NCBI GenBank assembly: GCA_017411325.1
Contig: JAFQQJ010000033.1
Location: forward strand, 1-64,000
Direction: 5' to 3'
Length of the DNA stretch: 64,000 nt
From: Clostridia bacterium
Lineage (GTDB): Bacteria; Bacillota; Clostridia; CAKSNL01; HGM11501
The notes under the pieces were generated by a model that made no database searches, was not told the origin of the DNA, and saw nothing but the letters and a program-made list of their open reading frames with translations. This document shows positions 7,247 to 16,422 of this stretch, one piece after another; the stretch's first letter is position 1; each line of letters opens with the position of its first letter. The translations under genes were made by a program, and so were the position numbers.

Positions 7247-9772
7247 ATGTACCATAATATGAAAAAGGAAGAAGTGTTAAAGAGGCTTTTATCGGGGAAT
7301 GCGGGACTTACTGAAGAGGAAGCGGAAAAAAGGCTTCTGTCCTGCGGAAGGAATGTAATAAAAGGGAAAAAGAAAAAAGGAATAGTCGGGAGATTTTTTT
7401 CGCAGTTTGCCGATTTTTCCATAATTGCACTTCTTGTCGCATCCCTTCTTTCTTATGGAGTATCGCTCCTTGGCGGTGAAAATGATTTTACGGAGCCGCT
7501 GATCATACTTTCAATAGTGATAATAAATGCGGTAATAGGAATTGTGCAGGAAAGCCGTGCCGATGCTGCGATAGAGGCTCTTAAGGAGATGATTGTTCAA
7601 AAAAGCACGGTACTTCGTGACGGAGTTAAAAAGTCGGTGGATTCGTCGGAGCTGGTTCCGGGGGATATAGTATATCTTAAAGCGGGGGACAGGGTTCCGG
7701 CAGACGGAAGAATCCTTTCATCATCCGCACTGTCCGTTGACGAGTCCGCTCTTACGGGAGAATCCATGCCGATTGAAAAGGCGGATTGCGTTTCGGATAA
7801 AAATACACCTCAGGCCGAAAGGACAAACTGCCTTTTTTCTTCAAGCCTGGTAACGGGAGGGCACGGAGTATATGTAGTCACGGAAACCGGAATGAACACT
7901 GCGGTTGGTCATCTTGCGGGAATGATAAACGAAGAAAAGGAAGAGAAAACCCCACTTGCCGTAAAGCTTTCCAAATCCGGAAAGGTTATGGCTCTTTCTG
8001 CGCTTTTTTGTTGTGTACTCCTCTTTTTTATCGGAATAGTTAAAAATTATGATCCGCTGTTTATGTTTATGACGGCGGTATCATTGGCTGTTGCGGCAAT
8101 TCCGGAAGGACTTTCCGCCATAGTAACAGTTATGCTGGCTCTGTCGGTTTCCAAAATGGCTAAAAAGAAGGCGGTTGTAAGAAACCTGTCCGCAGTTGAA
8201 ACGCTGGGCAGCGCTACGTGCATATGCTCTGACAAAACGGGAACATTAACAGAAAATAAAATGACCGTAAGGGAGGTTACGGGCGACCGAGAAAAGGTAT
8301 TGATGCTGATGGCAATCTGTTCCGACGGAGAGGGAAATCCCACAGAAAAAGCAATTATTGACGGTTGCGTGGAGGAGAAAAAAGCTCTTGATGAAAAATA
8401 TTGCCGTGTAGAGGAAATTCCCTTTTCCTCCAAAAGAAAAAGGATGGTTACTGTAAACAGGCTGGATGCGGGATTTATGACACTGGTTAAGGGTGCCGCA
8501 GACATAATCATTCCCTTTTGCACCCATATATATGAAAACGATGAAAGAAGGAAAATGACATCTTCGGACAGAGAAAAACTGAAAAAGAAGCTGGATGATA
8601 TGGCATCCAGCGGAAGAAGGGTTATTGCCGTGGCTGCAAAGAAGACGGCAAAGCCGGACAAAAGTGAGGCAGATTTTACCTTTATCGGGATGGCGGCACT
8701 TTATGATCCCTTGAGAAAGGAGGCGTACAGTGCAGTAAGGCTTTGTAAAAAGGCGGGAATCAGAGTTGTTATGATTACCGGAGATCATAAAAGTACAGCA
8801 CTTTCCGTTGCCCAGGAGCTTTCCGTTGCAAATGGCGGCGCACTTACGGGAGAAGAGCTTGACAGAATGAATGACGACGAGCTTATGAAGGCAGTTTCCG
8901 GAGTGTCGGTTTTCGCAAGGGTGCTTCCCGAACACAAGGTGAGAATTGTAAAGATGCTGAAAAAACAGGGACACATCGTCGCAATGACCGGAGACGGAGT
9001 GAACGATGCTCCTGCACTGTCGGCAGCAGATATCGGATGTGCTATGGGAAAAAGCGGAACAGAGGTTGCAAGGTCGGCATCGGATATGGTACTGACTGAC
9101 GATAACTTTGCAACAATCGTCAGCGCTGTGGCAGAAGGCAGAGTGCTTTTCGACAATATAAAAAATGCAATCCATTTTCTGCTTTCTTCAAATATCGGAG
9201 AAGTATTTCTGATGATGGCCGGCTTTGTTATGGGGAAGGGAGCTATACTCTATCCCGTAGAGCTTTTGTGGGTTAACTTAATTACAGATTCTCTTCCTGC
9301 AATTTCTTTGGGAATGGACAGGGGAGACGGGGAAGTAATGGAAAGAAAACCAAGAAATCCCGGAAAAGGCTTTTTTGCTGACGGGCTGTTTTTTCAGATT
9401 GTATCGGAGGGGCTGCTTATCGGGATGACGGCATATGCCTCCTTTGTCTACGGATGCACGAGAATAGGAGGGGGAGAAGCACTGGGACGCACCATGGCTT
9501 TTTGTACCTTAAGCATTTCGCAGCTTATACATGCTTTTTCGGTGAGGAGCGAAAGAAGTGTCTTTTCTCCGAAAAAGCAGAAGAACAGATGGCTTGGCAT
9601 ATCTTTGGTTATAGGCGTCTTTTTGCAGTATATATCCTGCAGTATTCCTGTTTTTTGCAGGATTTTCAAAACTGTATGTCTTGATGTTTCCGGTGCGCTG
9701 GCGGTTATGCTTTTTGCTCTTTTTCCCCTTCTTGCATCCGAGGTTTCAAAGTTGACAAAGAAGCGGAATTGA
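7247..9772 (+). CDS. P-type calcium-transporting ATPase (type IIA)
   Basis: An 841-residue cation pump. The actuator-domain TGES loop (SALTGES), the phosphorylation motif with D329 in CSDKTGTLT, the TGDGVNDAPAL hinge and TM4 PEGL are all present. The Ca2+-site residues of TM6 are recognisable in LLWVNLITDSLPA. About ten membrane helices and an N-terminal cation-ATPase domain match SERCA/PMCA-like bacterial pumps, which export Ca2+. I chose the ATG at 7247, with AAGGGG ten bases upstream, rather than TTG at 7244. PEGLSAI replaces the common PEGLPAI, a mild variation. It is transcribed divergently from rph. Confidence 0.92.
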   Translation: MYHNMKKEEVLKRLLSGNAGLTEEEAEKRLLSCGRNVIKGKKKKGIVGRFFSQFADFSIIALLVASLLSYGVSLLGGENDFTEPLIILSIVIINAVIGIVQESRADAAIEALKEMIVQKSTVLRDGVKKSVDSSELVPGDIVYLKAGDRVPADGRILSSSALSVDESALTGESMPIEKADCVSDKNTPQAERTNCLFSSSLVTGGHGVYVVTETGMNTAVGHLAGMINEEKEEKTPLAVKLSKSGKVMALSALFCCVLLFFIGIVKNYDPLFMFMTAVSLAVAAIPEGLSAIVTVMLALSVSKMAKKKAVVRNLSAVETLGSATCICSDKTGTLTENKMTVREVTGDREKVLMLMAICSDGEGNPTEKAIIDGCVEEKKALDEKYCRVEEIPFSSKRKRMVTVNRLDAGFMTLVKGAADIIIPFCTHIYENDERRKMTSSDREKLKKKLDDMASSGRRVIAVAAKKTAKPDKSEADFTFIGMAALYDPLRKEAYSAVRLCKKAGIRVVMITGDHKSTALSVAQELSVANGGALTGEELDRMNDDELMKAVSGVSVFARVLPEHKVRIVKMLKKQGHIVAMTGDGVNDAPALSAADIGCAMGKSGTEVARSASDMVLTDDNFATIVSAVAEGRVLFDNIKNAIHFLLSSNIGEVFLMMAGFVMGKGAILYPVELLWVNLITDSLPAISLGMDRGDGEVMERKPRNPGKGFFADGLFFQIVSEGLLIGMTAYASFVYGCTRIGGGEALGRTMAFCTLSISQLIHAFSVRSERSVFSPKKQKNRWLGISLVIGVFLQYISCSIPVFCRIFKTVCLDVSGALAVMLFALFPLLASEVSKLTKKRN

Positions 9773-9781
9773 TATATAATT
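9753..9781 (+). promoter_or_regulatory. Promoter of the manA operon, inside the ATPase 3' end
   Basis: TTGACA (9753-9758) and TATAAT (9776-9781), both perfect consensus, with a 17-base spacer, overlapping the ATPase stop codon and 29 bases before the manA start. Confidence 0.85.
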
Positions 9782-9809
9782 AAAAAATAATAAAAATAGG
9801 GTGATGCAA

Positions 9810-10715
9810 ATGAAAAAAATATATAAACTTACTCCGGCTTTCAAAGATGTTTTGTGGGGAGGAGACAGTCTTAAGACACTTTTCGGAAAGGATATCCCGA
9901 CAAATACCACAGGTGAATCCTTTGAGGCTTCGGTGGTTCCCGACTTCTTAAGTAAGACAGAGGAGGGAGATTTTACCCTTCTTACAGAAAATCCCGAAAT
10001 GACAGGAGAGGGCGGCTTTAATCTTTTATTCAAGCTTATTGATGCGAGGGAAAAGCTTTCCGTTCAGGTTCATCCCGATAAGGAAGCTGCGGAATTTTTG
10101 GGCGGCGGAGAAAGCAAAACCGAGTGCTGGTATGTGCTTTCCGCAAAGGAAGGGGCCTTCCTTTATTTAGGATTCAATGAGGGGGTTACCCCCGCAGAAT
10201 TCAAATCCGCCTGCTATGAGGGCGGAATGGAGCACCTTTTATCAGAGGTTCCCGTTAAAAAGGGTGACTTTTTCTTCGTTCCGGCTAAAACCGTACACGC
10301 CATAGGCGAGGGCATCGTAATTGCGGAGCTTCAGCAGTCAAGCGATACAACCTTCAGGGTTTACGACTATGAAAGACGGGATAAAAACGGAAATTTGAGA
10401 GAAATTCACAGAGAAGAAGCCATTGCCACGGCGGAGGTTTCAACCTATAAAAATGTGGAAAGAGAAAAGCTTTCAGAGAGCAGAACTCGCCTTTGCAGGT
10501 GCGAGCATTTCGGGCTTGTTAAAGTTGTCGGAAGTGAAGAAAAGGAAGAAACTAAAGACCGTTATGCACTCATATTCTTTGAAGAAGGCTCTGCCGAAAT
10601 TATTTACGAGGGCGGAAGGACAGAAGCTAAGGCGGGAGACACCTTCTTTATCCCTGCAGCCCTGGGAGAATTTACGGTGAAAGGAAACTTCACTTATTTA
10701 TATATGACGGAATGA
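9810..10715 (+). CDS. manA: Class I mannose-6-phosphate isomerase
   Basis: A 301-residue zinc isomerase interconverting mannose-6-phosphate and fructose-6-phosphate. The type I metal-site elements are present: SVQVHPDKE (about residue 82), ECWYVL, and the later KTVHAIGEGIVIAE, followed by LQQSSDTTFRVYDYERR with the catalytic arginine region. It is the short Firmicutes form lacking the extra helical insert of enterobacterial enzymes. I set the start at ATG 9810; GTG 9801 and ATG 9804 overlap the likely AGGGTGAT ribosome binding site. It is first in a run with the HAD phosphatase, dgt and rnmV. Confidence 0.93.
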   Translation: MKKIYKLTPAFKDVLWGGDSLKTLFGKDIPTNTTGESFEASVVPDFLSKTEEGDFTLLTENPEMTGEGGFNLLFKLIDAREKLSVQVHPDKEAAEFLGGGESKTECWYVLSAKEGAFLYLGFNEGVTPAEFKSACYEGGMEHLLSEVPVKKGDFFFVPAKTVHAIGEGIVIAELQQSSDTTFRVYDYERRDKNGNLREIHREEAIATAEVSTYKNVEREKLSESRTRLCRCEHFGLVKVVGSEEKEETKDRYALIFFEEGSAEIIYEGGRTEAKAGDTFFIPAALGEFTVKGNFTYLYMTE

Positions 10716-10725
10716 GGAGAAACTT

Positions 10726-11382
10726 ATGAAAGCAGTGATTTTTGACCTTGACGGAACGCTTTTAAATACCATAGACACCATTGCATACTACGGAAATAAG
10801 GCATTGTCCGACTTCGGTTTTCCAACCTTCCCTGTTGACCGCTATAAATATTTTGCAGGCAACGGTGCAGTTAAGCTTATAAGACGGGCGCTTGAAGCAA
10901 CGGGAAAGTATACGGAGGAAGATTTCGACAAGGTTTTTGCCCATTACAACGAAATATACAACGCTGACAGCTTATATCTTACACGCCCCTATGACGGAAT
11001 CGTGGAAATGCTTAAAAAGCTTAAAGAGGCAGGAATAAAAACGGGTATTATATCAAATAAGCCCGACTTTGCGACGGTTGATGTTGTTAAAAAGGTGCTT
11101 GGAGAAGAGCTTATCGACCTTTGCCACGGAGCAAGGGATTCTTTTCCGTTAAAGCCGGACCCGGCATCTACCCTGGATATTTTAGGGGAGCTTAAAGGGG
11201 AAAGGGAACACTCTGTCTTCGTTGGAGATACAGCCGTTGACATAGAAACGGGAAAGGCGGCGCACTTACATACAATCGGGGTTAAGTGGGGCTTTCGCAC
11301 CGAGGAAGAGCTGAAGGGTGCGGGAGCAGAATTTATAATATCCGAGCCTTCTGAGCTTTTTGATATAATTATCAATTTATAG
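10726..11382 (+). CDS. HAD phosphatase, phosphoglycolate phosphatase-like
   Basis: A 218-residue HAD-superfamily hydrolase. Motif I DLDGTLLNT (residues 6-14) holds the aspartate nucleophile. Motif II is ISNK, motif III lies around KPDPAS, and motif IV is FVGDTAVDIETG. A helical C1 cap sits between motifs I and II, as in Gph and PpaX. It likely removes phosphate from a small metabolite such as phosphoglycolate or pyrophosphate; the substrate cannot be read from sequence. It starts 10 bases after manA and ends 8 bases before the dGTPase gene. Confidence 0.88.
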   Translation: MKAVIFDLDGTLLNTIDTIAYYGNKALSDFGFPTFPVDRYKYFAGNGAVKLIRRALEATGKYTEEDFDKVFAHYNEIYNADSLYLTRPYDGIVEMLKKLKEAGIKTGIISNKPDFATVDVVKKVLGEELIDLCHGARDSFPLKPDPASTLDILGELKGEREHSVFVGDTAVDIETGKAAHLHTIGVKWGFRTEEELKGAGAEFIISEPSELFDIIINL

Positions 11383-11390
11383 GTGATACA

Positions 11391-12617
11391 ATGAAATTTG
11401 CAAAAGAGGCACTTTTCCCGGAAAACCCTAAGTGGGAAAATGCCGTAAAAAGAGAAAACTCAATATATAACAGAAGCGCCGATGTGAGGACGGAGTTCGG
11501 ACGTGACTATACGAGAATCATTCACTCCATGGCATATCGCCGCCTTAAGCACAAAACCCAGGTGTTCTTTTCGCCAAAGAGCGACCATATCTGCACAAGA
11601 ATCGAGCACGTGGGGCACGTTGAATCCGTAAGCTACACCATCGGAAGCCACCTTGGGCTTAATACGGAATTAACACGTGCAATATCCATGGGACACGATT
11701 TGGGGCACGCACCCTTCGGCCATTCGGGTGAGGGTGTGCTTCACAGAATTGCCGTGAATAACGGCGTTGCCGAGGGCTTCTGGCACGAGCGTAACAGTTT
11801 GCATCTTGTGGATGATTTGGAGCTTCTTGAAGACGATAAAAGCCGCCGCAAAAATATGAATCTTACCTACGCCGTAAGGGACGGTATCATATCCCATTGC
11901 GGTGAGGTGGATGAAAACCATCTGTTTCCGAGAAATGAGGCGGTTGACCTTAAGAAATTCAAAAAAGCCTCCGACTTTTCACCCTACACCTGGGAGGGCT
12001 GTGTTGTAAAGCTGGCGGATAAAATATCCTATCTCGGAAGAGACCTGGAGGATGCCCTTATTCTTAAGATTTTAACCCGCGAGCAGTTATCTGAGCTTGT
12101 TAAAATCTTAAAGGAAGACAAGAAGCTGTCCGGTGTGAGTATCGAGCATATAAACAACACGGTTTTAATAAGCGAATTTATTTCCGATGTGTGCGAAAGC
12201 AGTAACATAGAAAACGGAATATGCCTGTCACCTCAGAGGGTGCACCTTATGAAGCTTATAAAGGAATTCAACTATCAGCACATCTACGGACATTACCGCC
12301 TCACGGGGTATAAGGAGTTTGCCGAGGTTGCCCTGAATAAGATTTTTGACACCCTTTATATGGCGTATGACGGGGCGTCTACTCCTTCTGAGATAAAAAA
12401 AGCATCTGACTATTATCCATTTATGAAAAGCTTCCTTCACTGGATAGAGCAGTATTGGGAGCTTACGGGAGACTTTGACGAATCTAAGCTCAAAAACAAG
12501 AAAATTTACAATATTTCCGAAAACAAGGTGGATTATGCAAGGGCGATAATCGATTATATTTCGGGAATGAGCGACACCTATGCCGAGCAGGTTTACAGAA
12601 CAATCATAAATTTCTGA
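11391..12617 (+). CDS. dgt: dGTPase-like deoxynucleoside triphosphate triphosphohydrolase
   Basis: A 408-residue HD-domain enzyme that hydrolyses dNTPs, classically dGTP, to the nucleoside plus tripolyphosphate. The N-terminal RRLKHKTQVF motif, the HVGHVESV histidine, the HD pair in GHDLGHAPFGHSG (about residues 103-115) and the later KLADKISYLGRDLEDA aspartate form the metal site. Length and motif order match the shorter Firmicutes Dgt class. It lies in the manA run, directly before RNase M5 (7-base gap). Confidence 0.92.
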   Translation: MKFAKEALFPENPKWENAVKRENSIYNRSADVRTEFGRDYTRIIHSMAYRRLKHKTQVFFSPKSDHICTRIEHVGHVESVSYTIGSHLGLNTELTRAISMGHDLGHAPFGHSGEGVLHRIAVNNGVAEGFWHERNSLHLVDDLELLEDDKSRRKNMNLTYAVRDGIISHCGEVDENHLFPRNEAVDLKKFKKASDFSPYTWEGCVVKLADKISYLGRDLEDALILKILTREQLSELVKILKEDKKLSGVSIEHINNTVLISEFISDVCESSNIENGICLSPQRVHLMKLIKEFNYQHIYGHYRLTGYKEFAEVALNKIFDTLYMAYDGASTPSEIKKASDYYPFMKSFLHWIEQYWELTGDFDESKLKNKKIYNISENKVDYARAIIDYISGMSDTYAEQVYRTIINF

Positions 12618-12624
12618 GGTACAT

Positions 12625-13200
12625 ATGCTTAAGATAGAAAGAACAATTATAGTTGAAGGAAATTACGATAAAATAAAGCTCTCTAACTTGGTGGATGCCC
12701 ATATCATTGCCACCAACGGCTTCCGTATTTTCCGAGACAAAGCTATGAAGGATATGATTAAGGCACTTTGCATGAAAACGGGAATTATTATACTGACAGA
12801 TTCCGACCGTGCGGGCTTTGCCATAAGAAACCACATAAAAAGCTTCTGCCATGAGGGAGAAATCTTAAATCTCTATATTCCCGATGTAAAAGGAAAGGAA
12901 AAACGGAAAGAAGAGCCTTCAAAGGAAGGACTCCTTGGGGTTGAGGGTATGGAGGATGAGGTTTTGATAAAGCTTTTATCCGAAGCCGACGTAAAAAAAG
13001 AGAAAAAGAGCGAAGTTTCCTATTATGAATTTTATTCTGACGGCTTTGCAGGCGGTATGGGGAGTGCTGCACTGAGGGAAAAATTCTTAAAGGAAGTAAA
13101 TCTTCCGAAAAGGCTTTCAGCCAAGGAAATGCTTAACGTAATAAACAGACTTTTCACTCCGGAAGAGTACAGAATTATAAGAGAAAGAATAAAAGCCTGA
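12625..13200 (+). CDS. rnmV: Ribonuclease M5-like TOPRIM protein
   Basis: A 191-residue protein whose N-terminal TOPRIM domain has the catalytic glutamate in IIVEGNYDK (about residue 11) and the aspartates in ILTDSDRAG (about residue 58). The length and C-terminal region match RNase M5, which matures 5S rRNA precursors in Firmicutes. The usual GVEHA segment appears as LGVEGMED. No 5S rRNA gene is nearby, so identity rests on family features. The stop codon is inside the left arm of the following terminator. Confidence 0.85.
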   Translation: MLKIERTIIVEGNYDKIKLSNLVDAHIIATNGFRIFRDKAMKDMIKALCMKTGIIILTDSDRAGFAIRNHIKSFCHEGEILNLYIPDVKGKEKRKEEPSKEGLLGVEGMEDEVLIKLLSEADVKKEKKSEVSYYEFYSDGFAGGMGSAALREKFLKEVNLPKRLSAKEMLNVINRLFTPEEYRIIRERIKA

Positions 13201-13219
13201 GGCATTGCCTCAGGCTTTT
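13191..13219 (+). terminator. Terminator of the manA-rnmV run
   Basis: A perfect 13-bp inverted repeat (AAAAGCCTGAGGC/GCCTCAGGCTTTT) with a 3-base ATT loop ending in a T-run. The A/T-run symmetry lets it also stop the convergent recD2 transcript. Confidence 0.9.
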
Positions 13220-13276
13220 AAGCTAATCATAATATATAGATACAGGGGCGGAGGTCTATCTGCCTCCCGAATTGGC

Positions 13277-15472
13277 TTATGCCAATTTATCGCAAAGTGC
13301 AGAATACCTCTTCCTTTCGGAATTATTTCTTACCATTTCCTCACAGGCTTCCATCATTCCCACAAGGACAACCAAAGTTTTCGCTCTTGTTACTGCGGTG
13401 TAGAATAAATTTCTCGTCATAAGCTGGGGAGCACACTTATACACCGGCATAACCACACATTCAAATTCACTGCCCTGACTCTTATGTACTGTTACGGCGT
13501 AGGCAAGGGTGATGTGAGTCATCTGGTCGTAGGTGTAGCTTGCTTCTCTTCCGTCATCAAAGCGGATTTTAACCGCTTTATGGAATTTATTTATGCTTTC
13601 GATTATCCCCATATCGCCGTTGAAAATTCCGCTTCCGGTTTCTGAGCCTTTTGTCCACTCTAAGTTATAGTCGTTTTCCGTTTGCATAACCTTGTCGCCT
13701 TCGCGGAATATAATATCAGCCATTCTTAGCTCCGATTTATTTTTATCGGGGGGATTTAATGCCTCCTGAAGAGAAGCGTTTAGCGCAAATGTTCCTATTA
13801 AAGACTTTTTGACGGGAGTTACCACCTGAATATCCGTAAGGGGATTGAAGTTATATTTTCTCGGCAGACGGTTTTTACAAAGGTCTGTTATAGTGTCGGT
13901 TATAGCCTGGGCATTTTGCCTCACCACAAGGAAAAAGTCATTATCGGATTTGTTATAGGTTGGCATTTCTCCGTTATTGATTCTGTGGGCATTGGTTACT
14001 ATCATGCTTTCCGCCGCCTGACGGTAGATGTAGGTAAGGTGAAGGGTTTCAACAGCCTCACTTTGAATAATATCCTTAAGGACGCTGCCGGCACCTACAG
14101 AGGGGAGCTGGTCAGCATCGCCTAAAAGGATAAGGCCCGTGCCGGGAGCAAGCGCCTTTGTTAAGCTGTTCATTAAAAGCGTGTCCACCATACTGACCTC
14201 ATCCACAATTAAAAAGTCGGTATCAAGCGGGTTATTTTCATCGTGGGAAAAGTAGGGGACATCCCCTTTGGAATATTCGATTTCAAGTAAACGGTGTAAG
14301 GTTTTAGCCTCACACAGGCAGGCATCCGACATTCTTTTTGCGGCTCTCCCCGTGGGGGCGGCAAGACAGTAGGAAAGCCCCTTTGCTTCAAGGCAGTGAA
14401 TAATTGTTCTGATGATTGTGGTTTTACCTGTACCGGGGCCTCCGGTGATTACGGTAACGCCACCGTAAATTGCCCTTTTTACGGCATATTTCTGCTCCTC
14501 TGAAAGGATTATTCCGCTTTTTTTCTCGGAGTTTCTTATATGGGCATCAAGGGAGGCAAGTTCTTCTTCGAGGGGCTCTTTTTTTAATGCCGCAAGCTTT
14601 TTTGAAATCTGCTTTTCTGCGTTGTAATACATTGAAAGCTGGAAACATTTGCCCTCATCGTAGGATTCAAAGGCATAAAGCTCCTTTTCGAGTAAAAGGG
14701 CGGTATACTGGTTTATTACAAGCTCTTCATCCACATTTAAGAGTCCCGCTGTATATTCCGTGAGCTGAGTTTCCGGGAGATAGGTGTGTCCCATTGCAAT
14801 GGCAACGGTGGATAAAACATGGCGGATGCCGCTTTTTATTCTGTCGGGCGCGGTGGTTTCGCCAAGCATCGCCATAGCGATTTTATCAGCGGATTCAAAG
14901 CCGATACCGTGAACCTTATCACAAAGGATATAAGGATTCTGCTTTATTTCGTTTACCGCATTGTTTCCCAGCGTTGTGTGGGCGCGCATAGCCATTTCTA
15001 CGCTGACACCGTAGTTCTGAAGGAACATTATGGTGTTCTGAACAGTCCTTTTTTCTATGTAGGATGCCTGAATGGCATAAGCTTTGTCCTTTGTTATGCC
15101 CTTGATTTTTGAAAGCTTAACCGGGTCTGATTCAATTACTTTTAAGGTATCGCTTCCGAACTCGTCCACAATTTTACGGGCGGTGGCTTCCCCTACGCCT
15201 TTGATAATTCCCGAAGAAAGGTATAAAAGGATGGCGCCTGCTTCTTTTGGCATAAGGCGTTCAAACATAGTTACGGAAAACTGCTCACCGTAGGAGGGAT
15301 TGTTTACCCAGGAGCCGGTCAGACGCACCTGCTCGCCACACGCCAGAGAGGGCATACAGCCTACGGCACAAATTAAAGCATTGTCGCTTGAGATATCGCA
15401 AACTGTATACCCGTTATTCTGATTCTGATAGGTTATGTGTTCAACCGTTCCTTCAAGTATCTCTGTCGACAA
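13277..15472 (-). CDS. recD2: RecD2 5'-3' DNA helicase
   Basis: A 731-residue SF1B helicase of the RecD2/TraA class, which acts outside RecBCD in Gram-positive replication and repair. The N-terminal OB-like and tandem HhH region includes GVGEATARKIV. Walker A is GGPGTGKTT (about residue 344), Walker B is LIVDEVSMVD, then QLPSVGAGSVL. The C-terminal UvrD-like domain ends in TVHKSQGSEFE and FYTAVTRAK. Length is typical. It overlaps the preceding small membrane-protein gene by 20 bases, implying coupling. Confidence 0.96.
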   Translation of the reverse strand: MSTEILEGTVEHITYQNQNNGYTVCDISSDNALICAVGCMPSLACGEQVRLTGSWVNNPSYGEQFSVTMFERLMPKEAGAILLYLSSGIIKGVGEATARKIVDEFGSDTLKVIESDPVKLSKIKGITKDKAYAIQASYIEKRTVQNTIMFLQNYGVSVEMAMRAHTTLGNNAVNEIKQNPYILCDKVHGIGFESADKIAMAMLGETTAPDRIKSGIRHVLSTVAIAMGHTYLPETQLTEYTAGLLNVDEELVINQYTALLLEKELYAFESYDEGKCFQLSMYYNAEKQISKKLAALKKEPLEEELASLDAHIRNSEKKSGIILSEEQKYAVKRAIYGGVTVITGGPGTGKTTIIRTIIHCLEAKGLSYCLAAPTGRAAKRMSDACLCEAKTLHRLLEIEYSKGDVPYFSHDENNPLDTDFLIVDEVSMVDTLLMNSLTKALAPGTGLILLGDADQLPSVGAGSVLKDIIQSEAVETLHLTYIYRQAAESMIVTNAHRINNGEMPTYNKSDNDFFLVVRQNAQAITDTITDLCKNRLPRKYNFNPLTDIQVVTPVKKSLIGTFALNASLQEALNPPDKNKSELRMADIIFREGDKVMQTENDYNLEWTKGSETGSGIFNGDMGIIESINKFHKAVKIRFDDGREASYTYDQMTHITLAYAVTVHKSQGSEFECVVMPVYKCAPQLMTRNLFYTAVTRAKTLVVLVGMMEACEEMVRNNSERKRYSALCDKLA

Positions 15473-15722
15473 CTGTCAGTACCTCCCGTATATTGTAGTG
15501 TTTTTCAAGGTAGTTGAAATATTTTTCATCGTAAGTGTTTGTTACTATATAAACCGAATTGGATTTTGCATTATCCGATACGGCTAAAAGATGTGCGATG
15601 CTTTCTGCCGAAAGTGCGGTTATTATGATGCTGCACTTTGGTTTTTCACGAATTGCCCCTGCCAGAAAAAAGAGAGACAAAAAAACTAAAAGTGAAGAGA
15701 TGGCGGCAATTAATGGTAACAT
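15453..15722 (-). CDS. Small single-pass membrane protein upstream of recD2
   Basis: An 89-residue protein with an N-terminal hydrophobic helix (about residues 3-24) and a soluble tail containing ALSAESIAHLL and VYIVTNTYDEKYFNYL. No family is recognised. The ORF is credible because it has an excellent AAGGAGG ribosome binding site and overlaps the recD2 start by 20 bases. The ribosome binding site lies in one arm of a 9-bp inverted repeat (15723-15763), so translation of this gene, and of coupled recD2, may be controlled by RNA structure. Confidence 0.65.
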   Translation of the reverse strand: MLPLIAAISSLLVFLSLFFLAGAIREKPKCSIIITALSAESIAHLLAVSDNAKSNSVYIVTNTYDEKYFNYLEKHYNIREVLTVVDRDT

Positions 15723-15763
15723 AAAATCCTCCTTTTTACTATGGTATGAAAAAAGAGGATTTT
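15723..15763 (-). promoter_or_regulatory. Inverted repeat covering the ribosome binding site of the recD2 leader gene
   Basis: On the transcript AAAATCCTC (from 15763) can pair perfectly with GAGGATTTT (ending at 15723), just before the start codon at 15722. The second arm includes the GGAGG of the Shine-Dalgarno sequence. The loop is 23 bases. Confidence 0.45.
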
Positions 15764-15767
15764 GGTG

Positions 15768-16277
15768 TCAGAAAAGAGAAAATAAAAATTTTACTGCCTG
15801 AGAACCGAGAGTCATAATAATGCCGGCACCGACTACTCCCAATGAAATGGCGGGAAAGCTGTCTTTTATGCGCATTTCAAGGAAGGAGGCAACCAGTGCT
15901 CCCGTCCACGCTCCGGTTCCGGGGAGAGGGATTGCGACAAATATAAAAAGCCCCAATCTTTCGTATTTCGTGATTTTATCCTTGTTTTTTTCAACCTTTT
16001 CTTCAAGCTTATTTGCAAGGGGGGATAATAAACGGGTTTTCTTAAGCCATCTTACAATAGGTCTGGCAAAAAGGATGATAAAGGGAACAGGAAGCAAATT
16101 TCCTATTATGGAAACAATCAGTATCCATAAGGTGTCAAGTCCGAGAGCTGTGCCTACGGGAACAGCTCCGCGAAGCTCCACAATGGGAAGCATGGAAATT
16201 AAAAATGTCATTAAGTATTTTACGCCTTCTGTAAGGCTCTGGAATTGTTCTACGAAAAATTCTGTCAACTTTGACAC
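15768..16277 (-). CDS. Small multi-drug export family membrane protein (COG2426)
   Basis: A 169-residue polytopic membrane protein with the Sm_multidrug_ex family features: SMLPIVELRGAVPVG near residue 30, GNLLPVPFIILFARP, and IPLPGTGAWTGALVAS in the middle. Four or five hydrophobic segments are visible. Despite the family name the transported substrate is not established. It has its own promoter (16299-16327) and stands alone between recD2 and yebC. Confidence 0.87.
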   Translation of the reverse strand: MSKLTEFFVEQFQSLTEGVKYLMTFLISMLPIVELRGAVPVGTALGLDTLWILIVSIIGNLLPVPFIILFARPIVRWLKKTRLLSPLANKLEEKVEKNKDKITKYERLGLFIFVAIPLPGTGAWTGALVASFLEMRIKDSFPAISLGVVGAGIIMTLGSQAVKFLFSLF

Positions 16278-16298
16278 TCCCTTTTTCTTATTATATTA

Positions 16299-16327
16299 AT
16301 CATACCTTAAATAAAGAATAATGTCAA
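16299..16327 (-). promoter_or_regulatory. Promoter of the Sm_multidrug_ex gene
   Basis: On the minus strand TTGACA (16322-16327) and TATGAT (16299-16304), 17-base spacer, about 22 bases before the start codon. Confidence 0.8.
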
Positions 16328-16361
16328 TGAAAATTTTATTTGTAAAATTTCTTTAAGATAC

Positions 16362-16390
16362 TTGATTTTTTCTTTGAAATAGTGTATTAT
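16362..16390 (+). promoter_or_regulatory. Promoter of yebC
   Basis: TTGATT (16362-16367) and TATTAT (16385-16390), 17-base spacer, 33 bases before the yebC start. Confidence 0.7.
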
Positions 16391-16422
16391 TAATTAGTTA
16401 GTATATAAAAGGAGTGAAGAAA

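Noticed and set aside
8246..9175. 309-codon antisense ORF within the P-type ATPase gene
   Set aside because: It is a codon-bias shadow of a well-conserved gene, and the Cys/His-rich translation has no domain.
13205..13408. 67-codon plus-strand ORF over the recD2 3' end
   Set aside because: It starts inside a terminator and overlaps recD2 antisense; no ribosome binding site.
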